NCBI GenBank assembly: GCA_937920515.1
Contig: CALEUG010000011.1
Coordinates: 47,114-111,113 of the forward strand
Source: an uncultured bacterium
GTDB taxonomy: Bacteria > Acidobacteriota > Aminicenantia > Aminicenantales > Saccharicenantaceae
DNA length: 64,000 bases
Direction of reading: 5' to 3'
Both the position numbers and the translations under genes were made by a program. This document shows positions 50,738-59,894 of this stretch, piece by piece; positions within the stretch are counted from its first letter, which is position 1; every line of letters starts with the position of its first letter. The notes beneath the pieces are model-generated. The model ran no database searches, was not told the DNA's origin, and saw only the letters and a list, made by a program, of their open reading frames with translations.

Positions 50738-52660
50738 ATGTTAAAGACTATGCGGAAGAACGTCAAATCACTGGCCCCAGTCCTCTGGATTGTCATCGCC
50801 ACTTTTATCATTGCCATCTTTGCCGTCTGGGGCGGCGCTGGCCGCTTAGGAGAATCCCGGCGTGAAAACACCATCGTCCAGATCGGGAAGGCCAGCATCT
50901 CGGTCGAAGATTACTTCAATGTGCTGCGGCAGCGGGTGGAGACCATGAAAAAGGAATACCCTGAGCTCAACCCTGCCCTGTTGCGGCAGCTCAACCTGCC
51001 CCAGCAGATCCTGGAACAGATGGTTCAGCAGCAGCTCCTGCTCCACCTGGCCAGAAAAAAAGGCCTGAAGGCCACCGCCAGCGAACTCCAGGAAAAGATA
51101 ATCAGCTTTCCGGTTTTCCAGAGGGACGGGAAATTCGTGGGCTTCGAGGAATACAAGAGAATCCTGGAATGGAATCACGTCCCCATCCAGAAATTCGAGG
51201 ACAGTCTCAGGGATGACATCCTGATCAACAAAATATATCAACTTCTGACGGCCGGGGTGGCCGTTACCGAGGACGAAGTCTGGGAAAATTACCGGAATCA
51301 GAACGAAATGGTTAAGATTGAATACCTGGTTGCTACAACCGATAAGATAGAGCTGCCAGCCATCCCGACAGAAGAAGAAATCAACAATTTTTTTGAAAAA
51401 CACAGGGACCGCTACCGCGTCGCCGAAAGGCGCGAAGGACAGATGGTCTTTCTCCGGACCGACGAGCTGAAAAAAGAAATCAGCGTCTCCGACCCGGAAA
51501 TAGAAAAATACTACAAGGACAATATCAGACAGTTCCAGGAGCCGGCAAAAATAAAAGTCAGCCGGATTTACCTGATTTACACCGAAGCCGACAAGCAGCA
51601 GGTCCTGGATTTGGGGAAGAACATCCATTCCCGGTTGACCTCAGGAGAGGACTTTTCCCGGCTGGCCAGCCAGTACTCGAAGGACGACAAGGCTGCTGCG
51701 GGCGGCGACTGGGGTTATTACGAGTGGCAGAACTTTACCCCCGAAGAAATCAAGGCCATCACCCAGCTGGAAGCCGGCCAGGTGACCGAACCGCTGGACC
51801 TGGGCTATGCCGTCTCCATTCTGAAAGCCACGGAAAAGATGCCCGAAATCACCAGGTCGCTGGCCGAAGTCAAGGCCATGATTCAGAACAGCCTGGTTGA
51901 GCAGAAAGCCCGGAACCAGGCCTCGGACCGGATGGAAAAGCTGGCCAGGATCGCCAGGAAAACCAGGAATCTGGAGCAGGCGGCCCGGAGAGAAGGACTG
52001 CCCACCCAGCCCACCGGCCTTCTGAAAAAAGGCGACCCGATTCCCCAGGTGGATTCCTCCGGCTTCTTGAGCCAGACACTGTTCGAGCTTAAAGAGAAAG
52101 AAATATCCTCACCGATCTTTACCTACGAGGGTGTGGCCCTGGTTCAGCTCACCGGGATAAACCCGGAACACCCGGCCACCCTGGAAGAGGTCAGGGACCA
52201 GGTGAAATCCGACCTCATCAGCGAGCTGAAAAAGGAAAAGCTCAAGGAAAAACTGGCTTCCCTTAAGTACGCCCAGGCTGTCAACTGGGAAGATTTCGCC
52301 AAAAATAACGGCCTGGAATACAAGCGGGCCGAAACTCACAAGCGCGGACAGTACCTGAGCCTTATTGACGATACGACCGAGCTGGACAGGCTGGCCTTCA
52401 GCCTGCCCCTCAATCAGCCGAGCGAGCCCTTCGAGACCAGCGGCGGCTATGCCGTGGTCCGGGCGCTCGAAAGGAAAGAAGTCTCCCGGGAAGACTTTGA
52501 GACGGTCAAGAACCAGGAGATGGCCACTCTGCTCAACCAGAACCGGGAGATGTTCCTCTACAGCTACCTCCAGAAGGTCCGGCAGGACATGAAAATCAAG
52601 GTCAACTACAACCTGTTCAACCGGGTAACGGATGACGTCCTGGGAAGGCTGGGCGAATAA
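50738..52660 (+). CDS. PpiD/SurA-like membrane-anchored peptidyl-prolyl isomerase
   Basis: A 640-residue periplasmic folding factor held by one N-terminal helix (about 14-32). A SurA N-like chaperone domain (about 40-200) contains QIGKASISVEDYFNVLRQRVE. A parvulin domain lies at about 265-370 (FSRLASQYSKDDKAAAGGDWGYYEW ... EPLDLGYAVSILKA). A second degenerate parvulin-like segment is near 540-600. This is the PpiD layout: it assists proteins leaving the Sec channel. It starts three bases after the HIT gene, ending the ispH-rpsA operon. Confidence 0.88.
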   Translation: MLKTMRKNVKSLAPVLWIVIATFIIAIFAVWGGAGRLGESRRENTIVQIGKASISVEDYFNVLRQRVETMKKEYPELNPALLRQLNLPQQILEQMVQQQLLLHLARKKGLKATASELQEKIISFPVFQRDGKFVGFEEYKRILEWNHVPIQKFEDSLRDDILINKIYQLLTAGVAVTEDEVWENYRNQNEMVKIEYLVATTDKIELPAIPTEEEINNFFEKHRDRYRVAERREGQMVFLRTDELKKEISVSDPEIEKYYKDNIRQFQEPAKIKVSRIYLIYTEADKQQVLDLGKNIHSRLTSGEDFSRLASQYSKDDKAAAGGDWGYYEWQNFTPEEIKAITQLEAGQVTEPLDLGYAVSILKATEKMPEITRSLAEVKAMIQNSLVEQKARNQASDRMEKLARIARKTRNLEQAARREGLPTQPTGLLKKGDPIPQVDSSGFLSQTLFELKEKEISSPIFTYEGVALVQLTGINPEHPATLEEVRDQVKSDLISELKKEKLKEKLASLKYAQAVNWEDFAKNNGLEYKRAETHKRGQYLSLIDDTTELDRLAFSLPLNQPSEPFETSGGYAVVRALERKEVSREDFETVKNQEMATLLNQNREMFLYSYLQKVRQDMKIKVNYNLFNRVTDDVLGRLGE

Positions 52661-52703
52661 CCCTCTTTTTAATAAATAAAACTAAAATTATTAAGGAGGG
52701 CAA

Positions 52704-54704
52704 ATGGAGACTGCCAAAAAATCTCTGCCGCCCGAAGCCTACCGCGAGCTGGGACCCGGTGAAACTTACACCCCGCTGGTCCCGGCCGAAAAGCTCATCC
52801 CCGAAGTCACGGCGCGCTCGGTGTTCTGGGGCCTGTTCATGGCCCTGTTCTTCACCTTTTCCATGGCCTACCTGGGCCTTAAAGTCGGCACCGTGCCCGA
52901 AGCGGCCATTCCCATCGCCATCCTGGCCGTCGGCCTGGGCTACACCTACTCCCGCAAAAATACCATCCTGGAAAACGTCATCATCCAGTCCATCGGGGCC
53001 GCCTCCGGAGCCCTGGTGGCCGGGGCCATCTTCACCATTCCGGCCCTGTTCATCATCGGCCTGCCCATTGATATTTTCAAAATCTTCCTGTCGACTTTCC
53101 TGGGCGGTTGTCTGGGCATACTGTTCCTGATTCCACTGCGCCGCTATTTCTGCGTCGAGCAGCACGGGAAACTGCCCTTCCCCGAGGCCACCGCCACCAC
53201 CGAAATCCTGGTTTCGGGTGAAGGCGGGGGAGACCAGGCCAGGCCACTTATCCTGGGAGTCATAGTTTCCGGAATCTACGAATTCCTGGCCATCGGCGTC
53301 CGGCTGTGGGATGAAGTCATCACCTTCCGCTTCCTGCCGTTCATGGACAGGCTGGCCGAAAAGAGCCGGATGGTCCTGAAAATTGACGCCCTGTCAGCCT
53401 TCCTCGGACTGGGCTATGTCATCGGCCTTCGCTACAACGCCATCATTGTGGCCGGGGGCTTGCTTTCCCATTTCGCTTTCATCCCGGTCATCTGGTTTCT
53501 GGGACAGCATTTTACCGGGGCCATCTACCCCGGCCAAATCCCCATCGCCCGGATGAGCGAAGTCCAGATTTTCACCACCTATGTTCGCTACATCGGCATC
53601 GGGGCCATCTTCATGGCCGGAGTCCTGGGCATAATGAAGTCCCTGCCCATAATGGCCCGGGCTTTTTCCCTCGGCTTCAAGGAAATACTCAGGGGCAAAC
53701 AGAGTTCGGCCGAAACCATCCGGACTGACCGCGATCTCAAGATGTCCACCATTATTGTTGGAATCCTGGCCACGGCGGTGGCTATCTTTTTCTACTTCCT
53801 CTGGATTTCCAGCCTTAAATTCGCCCTGATCGGCGTGGTCATCTGCCTGGTGCTATCTTTCCTCTTCACCACGGTGGCGGCCACGGCCATCGCCATCGTG
53901 GGCACCAACCCGGTTTCCGGCATGACCCTGATCACCCTTATTCTGTCCAGTGTCATTCTGATAGGCGCCGGGCTATCCGGGCCGGAAGGCATGGGCGTGG
54001 CCCTGCTGATCGGAGCCGTGGTCTGCACGGCCCTGGCTGTTTCCGGAAGCTTCATCACCGACCTGAAGATTGGCTACTGGATTGGCGCCACCCCGCGCAA
54101 CCAGGAAAGGTTCAAGTTCACCGGAATCCTGGTTTCGGCCCTGGCCGTTGGCGTGGCCATTTTCATCCTGGACAGGGCCTTCTCCTTCCAGAGCGGGGCC
54201 CTGGCCGCCCCCCAGGCCAACCTGATGGCCGCGGTCATCAGGTCGCTGATGTCCAAAGAGCCGGTGACCTGGCTGCTGTACGGCATCGGGGCTTCGATTG
54301 CCCTGGTGGCCGAGCTCTGCAAGATTCCGCCGCTGCCCCTGGCCCTCGGCATGTACCTGCCGCTGGAGCTGACCACCCCGCTGCTGGTGGGCGGATTTCT
54401 GTCCCATCTGGTGAAAACCTCGACCAGGGACAAGGAACTGGCCGAAAAGAGACATAACAGGGGAATGCTCATCTCGTCTGGCTTTATTGCCGGCGGAGCC
54501 CTGATGGGTATAGTTCTGGCGGTACTCAAGCTGGCCAAACTGGACCATTTTGTCAGCGTGGGCATACCAATGGTCCTGGAAAACGGCAAGTGGGTTGACG
54601 GAACCCCGGCCGGCTGGTTCAGCCAGTACGGCCAGATCATCAGCCTGGTGGTCTTCATCCTGCTGGTGGGTTTCGTCTACTGGCAATCAAAAAAGGCAAA
54701 ATAA
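52704..54704 (+). CDS. OPT family oligopeptide transporter
   Basis: A 666-residue integral membrane protein with about 15 helices. OPT family marks are TARSVFWGLFMALFFTFSMAYLGLKVGTVPEAAIPIAILAVG and KLPFPEATATTEIL near residue 155. It imports small peptides, or metal-peptide complexes, using the proton gradient. An M29-like aminopeptidase gene follows in 25 bases, so imported peptides may be hydrolysed by it. AAGGAGGGC precedes ATG. Peptide import matches the secreted S9 and M1 peptidases of this window. Confidence 0.93.
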   Translation: METAKKSLPPEAYRELGPGETYTPLVPAEKLIPEVTARSVFWGLFMALFFTFSMAYLGLKVGTVPEAAIPIAILAVGLGYTYSRKNTILENVIIQSIGAASGALVAGAIFTIPALFIIGLPIDIFKIFLSTFLGGCLGILFLIPLRRYFCVEQHGKLPFPEATATTEILVSGEGGGDQARPLILGVIVSGIYEFLAIGVRLWDEVITFRFLPFMDRLAEKSRMVLKIDALSAFLGLGYVIGLRYNAIIVAGGLLSHFAFIPVIWFLGQHFTGAIYPGQIPIARMSEVQIFTTYVRYIGIGAIFMAGVLGIMKSLPIMARAFSLGFKEILRGKQSSAETIRTDRDLKMSTIIVGILATAVAIFFYFLWISSLKFALIGVVICLVLSFLFTTVAATAIAIVGTNPVSGMTLITLILSSVILIGAGLSGPEGMGVALLIGAVVCTALAVSGSFITDLKIGYWIGATPRNQERFKFTGILVSALAVGVAIFILDRAFSFQSGALAAPQANLMAAVIRSLMSKEPVTWLLYGIGASIALVAELCKIPPLPLALGMYLPLELTTPLLVGGFLSHLVKTSTRDKELAEKRHNRGMLISSGFIAGGALMGIVLAVLKLAKLDHFVSVGIPMVLENGKWVDGTPAGWFSQYGQIISLVVFILLVGFVYWQSKKAK

Positions 54705-54729
54705 AATAAAAAAAGAAAGGAAAGAATAA

Positions 54730-55677
54730 ATGAAAGCCACCAAACTCTATCAGGCAGCCGAAAAGGCCATCTTTCAATCCCTGAAACTCAAACCCCGGGA
54801 GAGTTTCCTCCTGGTCACCGATAAACAGAAAATGGAAATAGCCGAAGCCCTGGCCTTTTACGCCAAAAAGGCCGGAGCGGAAACCACCACCTACCTGATG
54901 ACCGAGACCCTGCGGCCGATAACCGAACCGACCAAACTGTTCAAGCTGCTGACGGAAAAAGCTGACGTTATCACCTACCTGCTGGATGCCCGGATTGAGG
55001 AAAAGCCCTTCCGCGGCTTCATGGTCAGCCAGGGAATGAAGCTCAGCCGCATCTGCATGATGCCCGGTATCACCGTGGACATGATGGAAAGGCTGGTCAA
55101 CATCGACTTCGCCAGGATGAACGAATTCACCAAAAAAGTCATCCGGGCCATGAAAGACGCAGACCGGGTGATAATCGAAAACGAAGCCGGAACCAACATC
55201 AGTTTCAGCGTTAAGGACCGGGAGTGGCACAACGACAACGGCGACATCAGCAAAAAGGGCAAGCACGGCAACCTGCCGGCCGGCGAATGTTACACCTGTC
55301 CGGTGGAAGAAACCTTTAGCGGCAAGCTGGTCATCAGCCTGATTGATGACAAGCTCGGTTATGGCGAGATGGAATTCAAGGAAGGACGCCTGGTGCGCTG
55401 GAAGGGCAAGGGTATCGAAGCCATAGTTAAAAACATCGGCTCCGACCAGACCGGCTTTATCATCGGAGAGTTCGGCATCGGCACCAACCCCGGGGCCCGC
55501 ATCTGCCCTAACATGCTGGAAGCGGAAAAGGCCTTCGGCACGGTTCATTTTGCCATCGGCGATTCCTACGGGATCGGAAAAAACAAGAGCAAGCACCACT
55601 ACGACGCCCTGGTGGACAGGGTCACCATCATCGCCAAAGGAAAATATATTGCCAAGAACGGCAAGTTCCTGATCTGA
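54730..55677 (+). CDS. M29-like leucyl aminopeptidase
   Basis: A 315-residue metal aminopeptidase related to thermophilic M29 enzymes. Likely metal ligands are in NLPAGECYTCPVEET, IGEFGIGTNPGA and GTVHFAIGDSYGIGKNKSKHHYDAL. It would release N-terminal residues from peptides in the cytoplasm. There is no signal peptide. It is co-oriented with and close to the OPT transporter, suggesting coupled uptake and hydrolysis. The length is shorter than classical M29 (~410), as in the leucyl aminopeptidase subgroup. Confidence 0.88.
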   Translation: MKATKLYQAAEKAIFQSLKLKPRESFLLVTDKQKMEIAEALAFYAKKAGAETTTYLMTETLRPITEPTKLFKLLTEKADVITYLLDARIEEKPFRGFMVSQGMKLSRICMMPGITVDMMERLVNIDFARMNEFTKKVIRAMKDADRVIIENEAGTNISFSVKDREWHNDNGDISKKGKHGNLPAGECYTCPVEETFSGKLVISLIDDKLGYGEMEFKEGRLVRWKGKGIEAIVKNIGSDQTGFIIGEFGIGTNPGARICPNMLEAEKAFGTVHFAIGDSYGIGKNKSKHHYDALVDRVTIIAKGKYIAKNGKFLI

Positions 55678-56216
55678 CCGGGCTTACTGGAATTAAAAAA
55701 TCCAGTACAGGCGGAGAGCCGGGCAGTCGTTATTATCCGTGGTTAAATAAGCACGGAGGTTGGAGGCTTCACCTGTCCGGAACAAGTATAATAAAAGAGC
55801 CTTTTTAAGGTTAACTCACTGACCCGGGGTACAAACGGCATTCTGGTTTTCCCCGAAAGTAATACTGTCCGGCTTCGCAGGTAAAATCCTTTTGTCAGGC
55901 TCTGAGACCGGGGTTAACTTTTGTTAACCTTCTGGCCGATTCGAAAGGACAGCAGGTTACTTTCGCCAGCCTGTATTAATTAAGAAGATTCCCCTGATTT
56001 CCCCTGCGGTCCGGTCTAAGCCGGACCTGTTTGAATCTGTATTTTTGGAAACGCCCTCAGTTTGGCCCGGACTTCACCTCTCAATCGAAGCCCGAAAATT
56101 CGGCCGTGAGAATTTTTACCAGAACTAACGTCAATAACAGATGAGTCTGAAAAGCCGGAGCCGGATGTAGATGCTGGCACACCACTTGCTCTTTAAGACA
56201 GCGAAAGGAGGTTAAA
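55678..56216. other. Intergenic region with three small hairpins
   Basis: About 540 bases without a gene. Hairpins: TACTGGA/TCCAGTA just after the aminopeptidase stop, GGTTAAC/GTTAACC at 55912-55929, and GGTCCGG/CCGGACC at 56008-56027 followed by TGTTT. They may end transcription or regulate the peptide genes downstream. Confidence 0.5.
56008..56027 (+). terminator. Short GC-rich hairpin, possible terminator
   Basis: GGTCCGG (56008-56014), loop TCTAAG, CCGGACC (56021-56027), then TGTTTG. The weak T tract makes the call tentative. Confidence 0.4.
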
Positions 56217-56441
56217 ATGAAAAAGGCAGTTGCCATGACACTGACCACAATTCTTATTCTCTCCACACTTTCACTTATTCCGCTGGCCGGCCAGGATGTG
56301 AATCCGGCTGACTCATGCTGGGACAACTGGGAAAGGTGCCGGGCCAGGGCTCTGGCTTCAGACCTGGGAACGATCAGAACCACCCTGGCCTTGACCACGT
56401 GCGACATCGCCCTGGCCAAATGCTTGCTTAACGCCATCTGA
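56217..56441 (+). CDS. Small secreted twin-CX6C peptide, copy 1
   Basis: A 74-residue precursor. Residues 1-25 are a signal peptide (MKKAVAMTLTTILILSTLSL). The ~48-residue mature part has exactly four Cys at 34, 41, 62 and 69, giving CX6C-X20-CX6C. Both pairs lie in segments likely to be helical, so a two-helix hairpin with two disulphides is the natural model. GAAAGGAGG precedes ATG. The next gene encodes a paralogue with all four Cys at identical positions and a shared ERC-x-ARAL motif. I know of no named family. Function unknown. Confidence 0.75.
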   Translation: MKKAVAMTLTTILILSTLSLIPLAGQDVNPADSCWDNWERCRARALASDLGTIRTTLALTTCDIALAKCLLNAI

Positions 56442-56458
56442 TTAAACAAGGAGGAGCC

Positions 56459-56692
56459 GTGAAAAGAAAACTGGCTCTGGCACTGGCCATCCTGATAGGT
56501 CTGTCCATCTTGCTCAGCTCACCCTCCACCTCCCGGGCAACAGAAGAAAAGGATATCTGCCTTATAATCTTCGAAAGATGCGTGGCCCGGGCGCTTAATG
56601 CCGACACGAGTACTCTGGCCACCGTTACTGCTCTCCAGCTCTGCGACTACCAAAGGCTCGCCTGTTATATTCTGATGGCGATAATGATCTGA
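56459..56692 (+). CDS. Small secreted twin-CX6C peptide, copy 2
   Basis: A 77-residue precursor starting at GTG, with AAGGAGG five bases upstream. Signal peptide residues 1-27 end near TSRA. The mature part has Cys at 34, 41, 62 and 69, as in copy 1, and shares ERC-x-ARAL-x2-D and ALxxCD. Elsewhere the two diverge strongly, and this copy is more hydrophobic at its C-terminus (YILMAIMI). Conservation of only the Cys frame implies selection on a disulphide fold. It is followed by a terminator-like hairpin and then the propeller gene. Confidence 0.75.
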   Translation: MKRKLALALAILIGLSILLSSPSTSRATEEKDICLIIFERCVARALNADTSTLATVTALQLCDYQRLACYILMAIMI

Positions 56693-56707
56693 ACAGCCGG
56701 GAAAAAA

Positions 56708-56742
56708 GGGCCCTGGCCAAAAAGGTCAGGGCCCTTTATTTC
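56708..56742 (+). terminator. Hairpin after the twin-CX6C peptide genes
   Basis: GGGCCCTGGCC pairs with GGTCAGGGCCC over 11 bases with one mismatch, loop AAAAA, followed by TTTATTT. It could limit read-through into the propeller gene, giving more peptide than propeller. Confidence 0.75.
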
Positions 56743-56764
56743 AACCAGGAAAAGGAGGTATCTG

Positions 56765-57769
56765 ATGGCTGAATCAAAAGAACGAAAAGGTCTCCTGGAA
56801 AGAGTCGGGGTCTGGCTTCTTCTGGCCTTTTTTATAACCATCCCCTGGTCCGCTTCGGGGCAACCCGTCCGGAGCCGGACTGTAAGAGAAATGCCTCTCG
56901 AGGGAACTCAGGACCGGCCTTTTTTCTTCAAACCCTTCGCTTTACTGCTTTCTCCGGACGGGCTCCTGATTTCAGAGTCCGGAGAAAACTGCCTGAAGCT
57001 TATCGGGACAGACGGCCGATTGAAAATGACCATCGGTCAACCCGGTCAGGGTCCCGGTGAATTCGACTTCCCCCAGGGTATGGATATTTATGACAATAAA
57101 ATCTACGTGGCCGATTCCTTCAATCGCCAGGTCAAAATCTTCAGCCCGCAGGGAAAGTTGCTGAGCAGCTTCAGGGTTGAGCTCAACCCGGTTCACCTGG
57201 CGGTCATTGAGGCCGAAAGAATTGTGGTTACCGGTCGGCCCGCTCCTTTCAATACCAAACAATCTATTCTGTATTGCTATGATTCTCGCGGGACACTAAA
57301 ATGGCAGGCCATTGAACCCGTCCCTTCTTCCGATAAAGCCTATTTCACCCTGATAAATGAAATCTTCCTGAAAAGAGATGCACAGGGAAATATATTCGTT
57401 CTTCATAAATACGACGACCCTCAAATACTGAAAATTAATCCCCAGGGGAAGATAACAGAAGAAATCAAACTGGATCCGACCTATCCTCTCAAGAAGGTTG
57501 TGCTCCCTCTCCAATCCGGAAAGAAATCAATCGCTGTGGTCTGCTGGAATATGGCCTATTATGATGATAAGTTTTACCTTTTGTCTCCGGATTCCGACAG
57601 CCGGGGCGACGTCGGGCCGGGAAAAGAGGTCTATGTCATCAACCGCCAGGGTAAAATACTGGAAAAGATAATATTTCCCCGGGCTATACGGCTCCTGGCC
57701 ACTGACGGGACAACCTTCTACGTTCTGAGCACGGAAGATGAGTTCTTTGTCTACCGGGTGGAGCCATGA
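56765..57769 (+). CDS. Secreted six-bladed beta-propeller (NHL-like) protein
   Basis: A 334-residue exported protein. A signal segment (about residues 13-33) precedes repeated NHL-like blades. Blade-like stretches include PFALLLSPDGLLISESGENCLKLIGTDGRL, FDFPQGMDIYDNKIYVADSFNRQVKIFSPQGKLL and EIFLKRDAQGNIFVLHKYDDPQILKINPQGKI. NHL propellers usually bind proteins or ligands. It has AAAGGAGG before ATG and overlaps the thioredoxin-fold gene by four bases. With the peptide genes upstream it may form a secreted complex; that is inference. Confidence 0.8.
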   Translation: MAESKERKGLLERVGVWLLLAFFITIPWSASGQPVRSRTVREMPLEGTQDRPFFFKPFALLLSPDGLLISESGENCLKLIGTDGRLKMTIGQPGQGPGEFDFPQGMDIYDNKIYVADSFNRQVKIFSPQGKLLSSFRVELNPVHLAVIEAERIVVTGRPAPFNTKQSILYCYDSRGTLKWQAIEPVPSSDKAYFTLINEIFLKRDAQGNIFVLHKYDDPQILKINPQGKITEEIKLDPTYPLKKVVLPLQSGKKSIAVVCWNMAYYDDKFYLLSPDSDSRGDVGPGKEVYVINRQGKILEKIIFPRAIRLLATDGTTFYVLSTEDEFFVYRVEP

Positions 57770-58260
57770 TGAGAAAATCAGCTTTTATTTTTTCTGTTGT
57801 TTCTTTAATAATTCTGGTTTCTCTTTTCAGATTACCCCTGCTCCCGGACCATGGCCAGTCTCTCAGGGTTGAAATTCATAACTCACTCGAAGAAATCGCG
57901 GGCTACAGGCAACGACCGCTGGTCCTGGTGTTCATATCGCTAACCTGTCATGTCTGCTGGGAAGAACTCTTTGAGTTGAAGGATTTTGTGGACGGGATGG
58001 CTCTGCCGGTCACTCTGGTTGGCGTTTCCGCCGAAAACCGGGAGCGGCTGGCTCAATTCATCCGCCGCTATTCGTTCAGATATCCGGTCATTGAAGACAA
58101 AAACAGGACTTTATTCAGGCGATTCCGGGTCAGGCTGGAGCCGTTTGTGGTAATCCTGGACTCTTCCGGGGAAGTTTTTCACCTGGACGACCCCGCCCTT
58201 GATTTCGAGACAAGAAGAGAGTTAAACAAGAAAAAAATCCTGGAACTGGCGGCAAAATAA
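57766..58260 (+). CDS. Membrane-anchored thioredoxin-fold (TlpA/peroxiredoxin-like) protein
   Basis: A 164-residue extracytoplasmic redox protein with one N-terminal helix (about 5-25). The thioredoxin fold starts at RPLVLVFISLTCHVCWEEL, with the active-site pair C61-H-V-C64. Family elements VTLVGVSAENRERLAQFIRRYSFRYPVIEDKN and FVVILDSSGEVF follow. It probably reduces or isomerises disulphides of secreted proteins. It overlaps the propeller gene and lies about a kilobase after two disulphide-type peptides, which are candidate clients. The CHVC active site differs from the CGPC of thioredoxin. Confidence 0.82.
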   Translation: MMRKSAFIFSVVSLIILVSLFRLPLLPDHGQSLRVEIHNSLEEIAGYRQRPLVLVFISLTCHVCWEELFELKDFVDGMALPVTLVGVSAENRERLAQFIRRYSFRYPVIEDKNRTLFRRFRVRLEPFVVILDSSGEVFHLDDPALDFETRRELNKKKILELAAK

Positions 58261-58500
58261 AAGCCGGCCAATAATGGCGTGCCCGTTGCCGCGAAGGGGG
58301 CGACTCTGTTCAAGCCGGCTCACTCTGGCCGGACTTTTACAGAAGATGCACCTATAAACCAGGTCCAGCCATTAAATTTCCATTACCTCGCCGCTCTCAG
58401 ACAGACCCCTCAGACTGCCTAACACATCCTGGCCGGAAAGAACTTTTCTGTTGAAAAATCCTGTTTTTTTTATAAATTAGTAGCTGTCATCAAGGACTTG

Positions 58501-59517
58501 ATGAACACGGCCTGGATTAAAAGAGCTGAAATGAGCCAGTTCGACCTGAAAAATCTGCTCGGCCTGTATGAATGTCTCGGGAACCTCAAGTATGGCGGCA
58601 CCCTGAACTTTGACCGGCTGGAAAAATCCATGGAGCCGGTCAGACTGGGGCGGGAAGAGTTTTCCAACCAGCACCTGGAGATGCTGGAGCGTGACAACCT
58701 TTTCCCGGCCTGGTGGAGACTGCCGAAGCTGACCGGGCCGGAACTGGAAGTTCTGAAAGGAGCTTTCCGGAACATCCAGCCCGGGGACCAGAACCTGGTC
58801 CAGAAGCTTTTTGATATTTTCAAGAACATAGAGATCCTGTCCTGCCTGCTGCGGGTCATCTGCCCGCAGCACTATGGAATTTACAGCGCCCCGGTGGAGA
58901 ACCTGCTTTCCATCAAGGCTGAAACCCCGGTCAGAAAATACCTGGTTTACCTGGAAAATCTCACCGAACTCCAGGAAGAATATGGCCTGGAGCGGATAGC
59001 TGATGTGGATATGGCTCTTTTTGCCCTCTGCTGCCTGCTCAATGAAGGCTACATCAGGCAAAACCCGGAGTATTATCAAATCTATCGTGACTACCTGGAG
59101 CGACCAAACCCGGTCAAAAAAATTTCAGCCCGGAATGCCCTCAGGAATATCCGGCATGAAAACATCTACTACCTGGACCTGGCTGAGTCCTTCCTGGAAA
59201 ACGACCCGGAGATAGCCGGCATCCTGGCCGGAAAGGAACTGGAATGCCTTATTAACAGGCTATTTTCTGAACTCCAGACCAGGCACAAAATCTATTCGCC
59301 TGGCCCAATGCCCGAGAAACTCCAGGAGCTGGCTCTCAGGAAGGTTTTCAGCGACCAGGTGAAAGAAGACATACAAAAATGGTGGGACACCAGGAATGAT
59401 TGCGTCCATCTCAACCTGGCCGAAGCCAGCGAGGCCGAGCTACAGGAATTGCGGGCCCGGGTCCGCCAGATGATCACCGGCCTGTGGGAGCTGAAAGCCA
59501 GAATCGAATCCTGAATA
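58501..59517 (+). CDS. Protein of unknown function with HEPN-like C-terminal motif
   Basis: A mostly helical protein of about 338 residues, no signal peptide. I do not recognise the N-terminal two thirds. Near the C-terminus the sequence WWDTRNDCVHLNL contains R298-N-D-C-V-H303, the R-x4-H pattern with a polar residue after Arg that marks HEPN RNases. It is flanked by helices (ECLINRLFSEL; LRARVRQMITGLWELKARI) as in HEPN domains. HEPN proteins are common in toxin and antiphage systems, and a restriction operon begins 380 bases downstream. ATG at 58501 with AAGGA is preferred to TTG at 58498. The HEPN call rests on motif and helix pattern only. Confidence 0.55.
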
Positions 59518-59828
59518 TCTAATCATCAACAAACCAAACCTGACCGGACAATCCGGCAAGAGTCCGGGAAAAAGGAATATGCCCCCGATTTCTGGTAGAG
59601 TGTTGAGTTATGATGGCCGGCAAACCCGAGGGTAACCCCACCCCTCCCCCTCTCTATTATAATAAATGAAAAGACTTAAAATTCACCTCAAAAGGGGATT
59701 CTCTTAGAAATCGATTTTGAATAAAATAACCAAATAAGATGCAGAAGAGAGGGTCAAAACATCGGCTCTGTGTTAAGAGCTGGTTTCGTTTTCCGTTCAG
59801 AACACGAATAGACTCACTTAATTACATT
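59518..59828. other. AT-rich spacer before the restriction operon
   Basis: About 310 bases without a gene, clearly more AT-rich than the surrounding operons. It may mark the edge of a transferred defence block. No attachment-site repeat or tRNA is visible. Confidence 0.4.
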
Positions 59829-59857
59829 TTGATGTGCTGATGGGAATCGAATATAAT
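59829..59857 (+). promoter_or_regulatory. Promoter of hsdM
   Basis: TTGATG (59829-59834), 17-base spacer, TATAAT (59852-59857), about 37 bases before the hsdM start codon. Confidence 0.75.
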
Positions 59858-59894
59858 TTTACCAAATAACCGATTAAGCACAGCAGAGGTCAAC

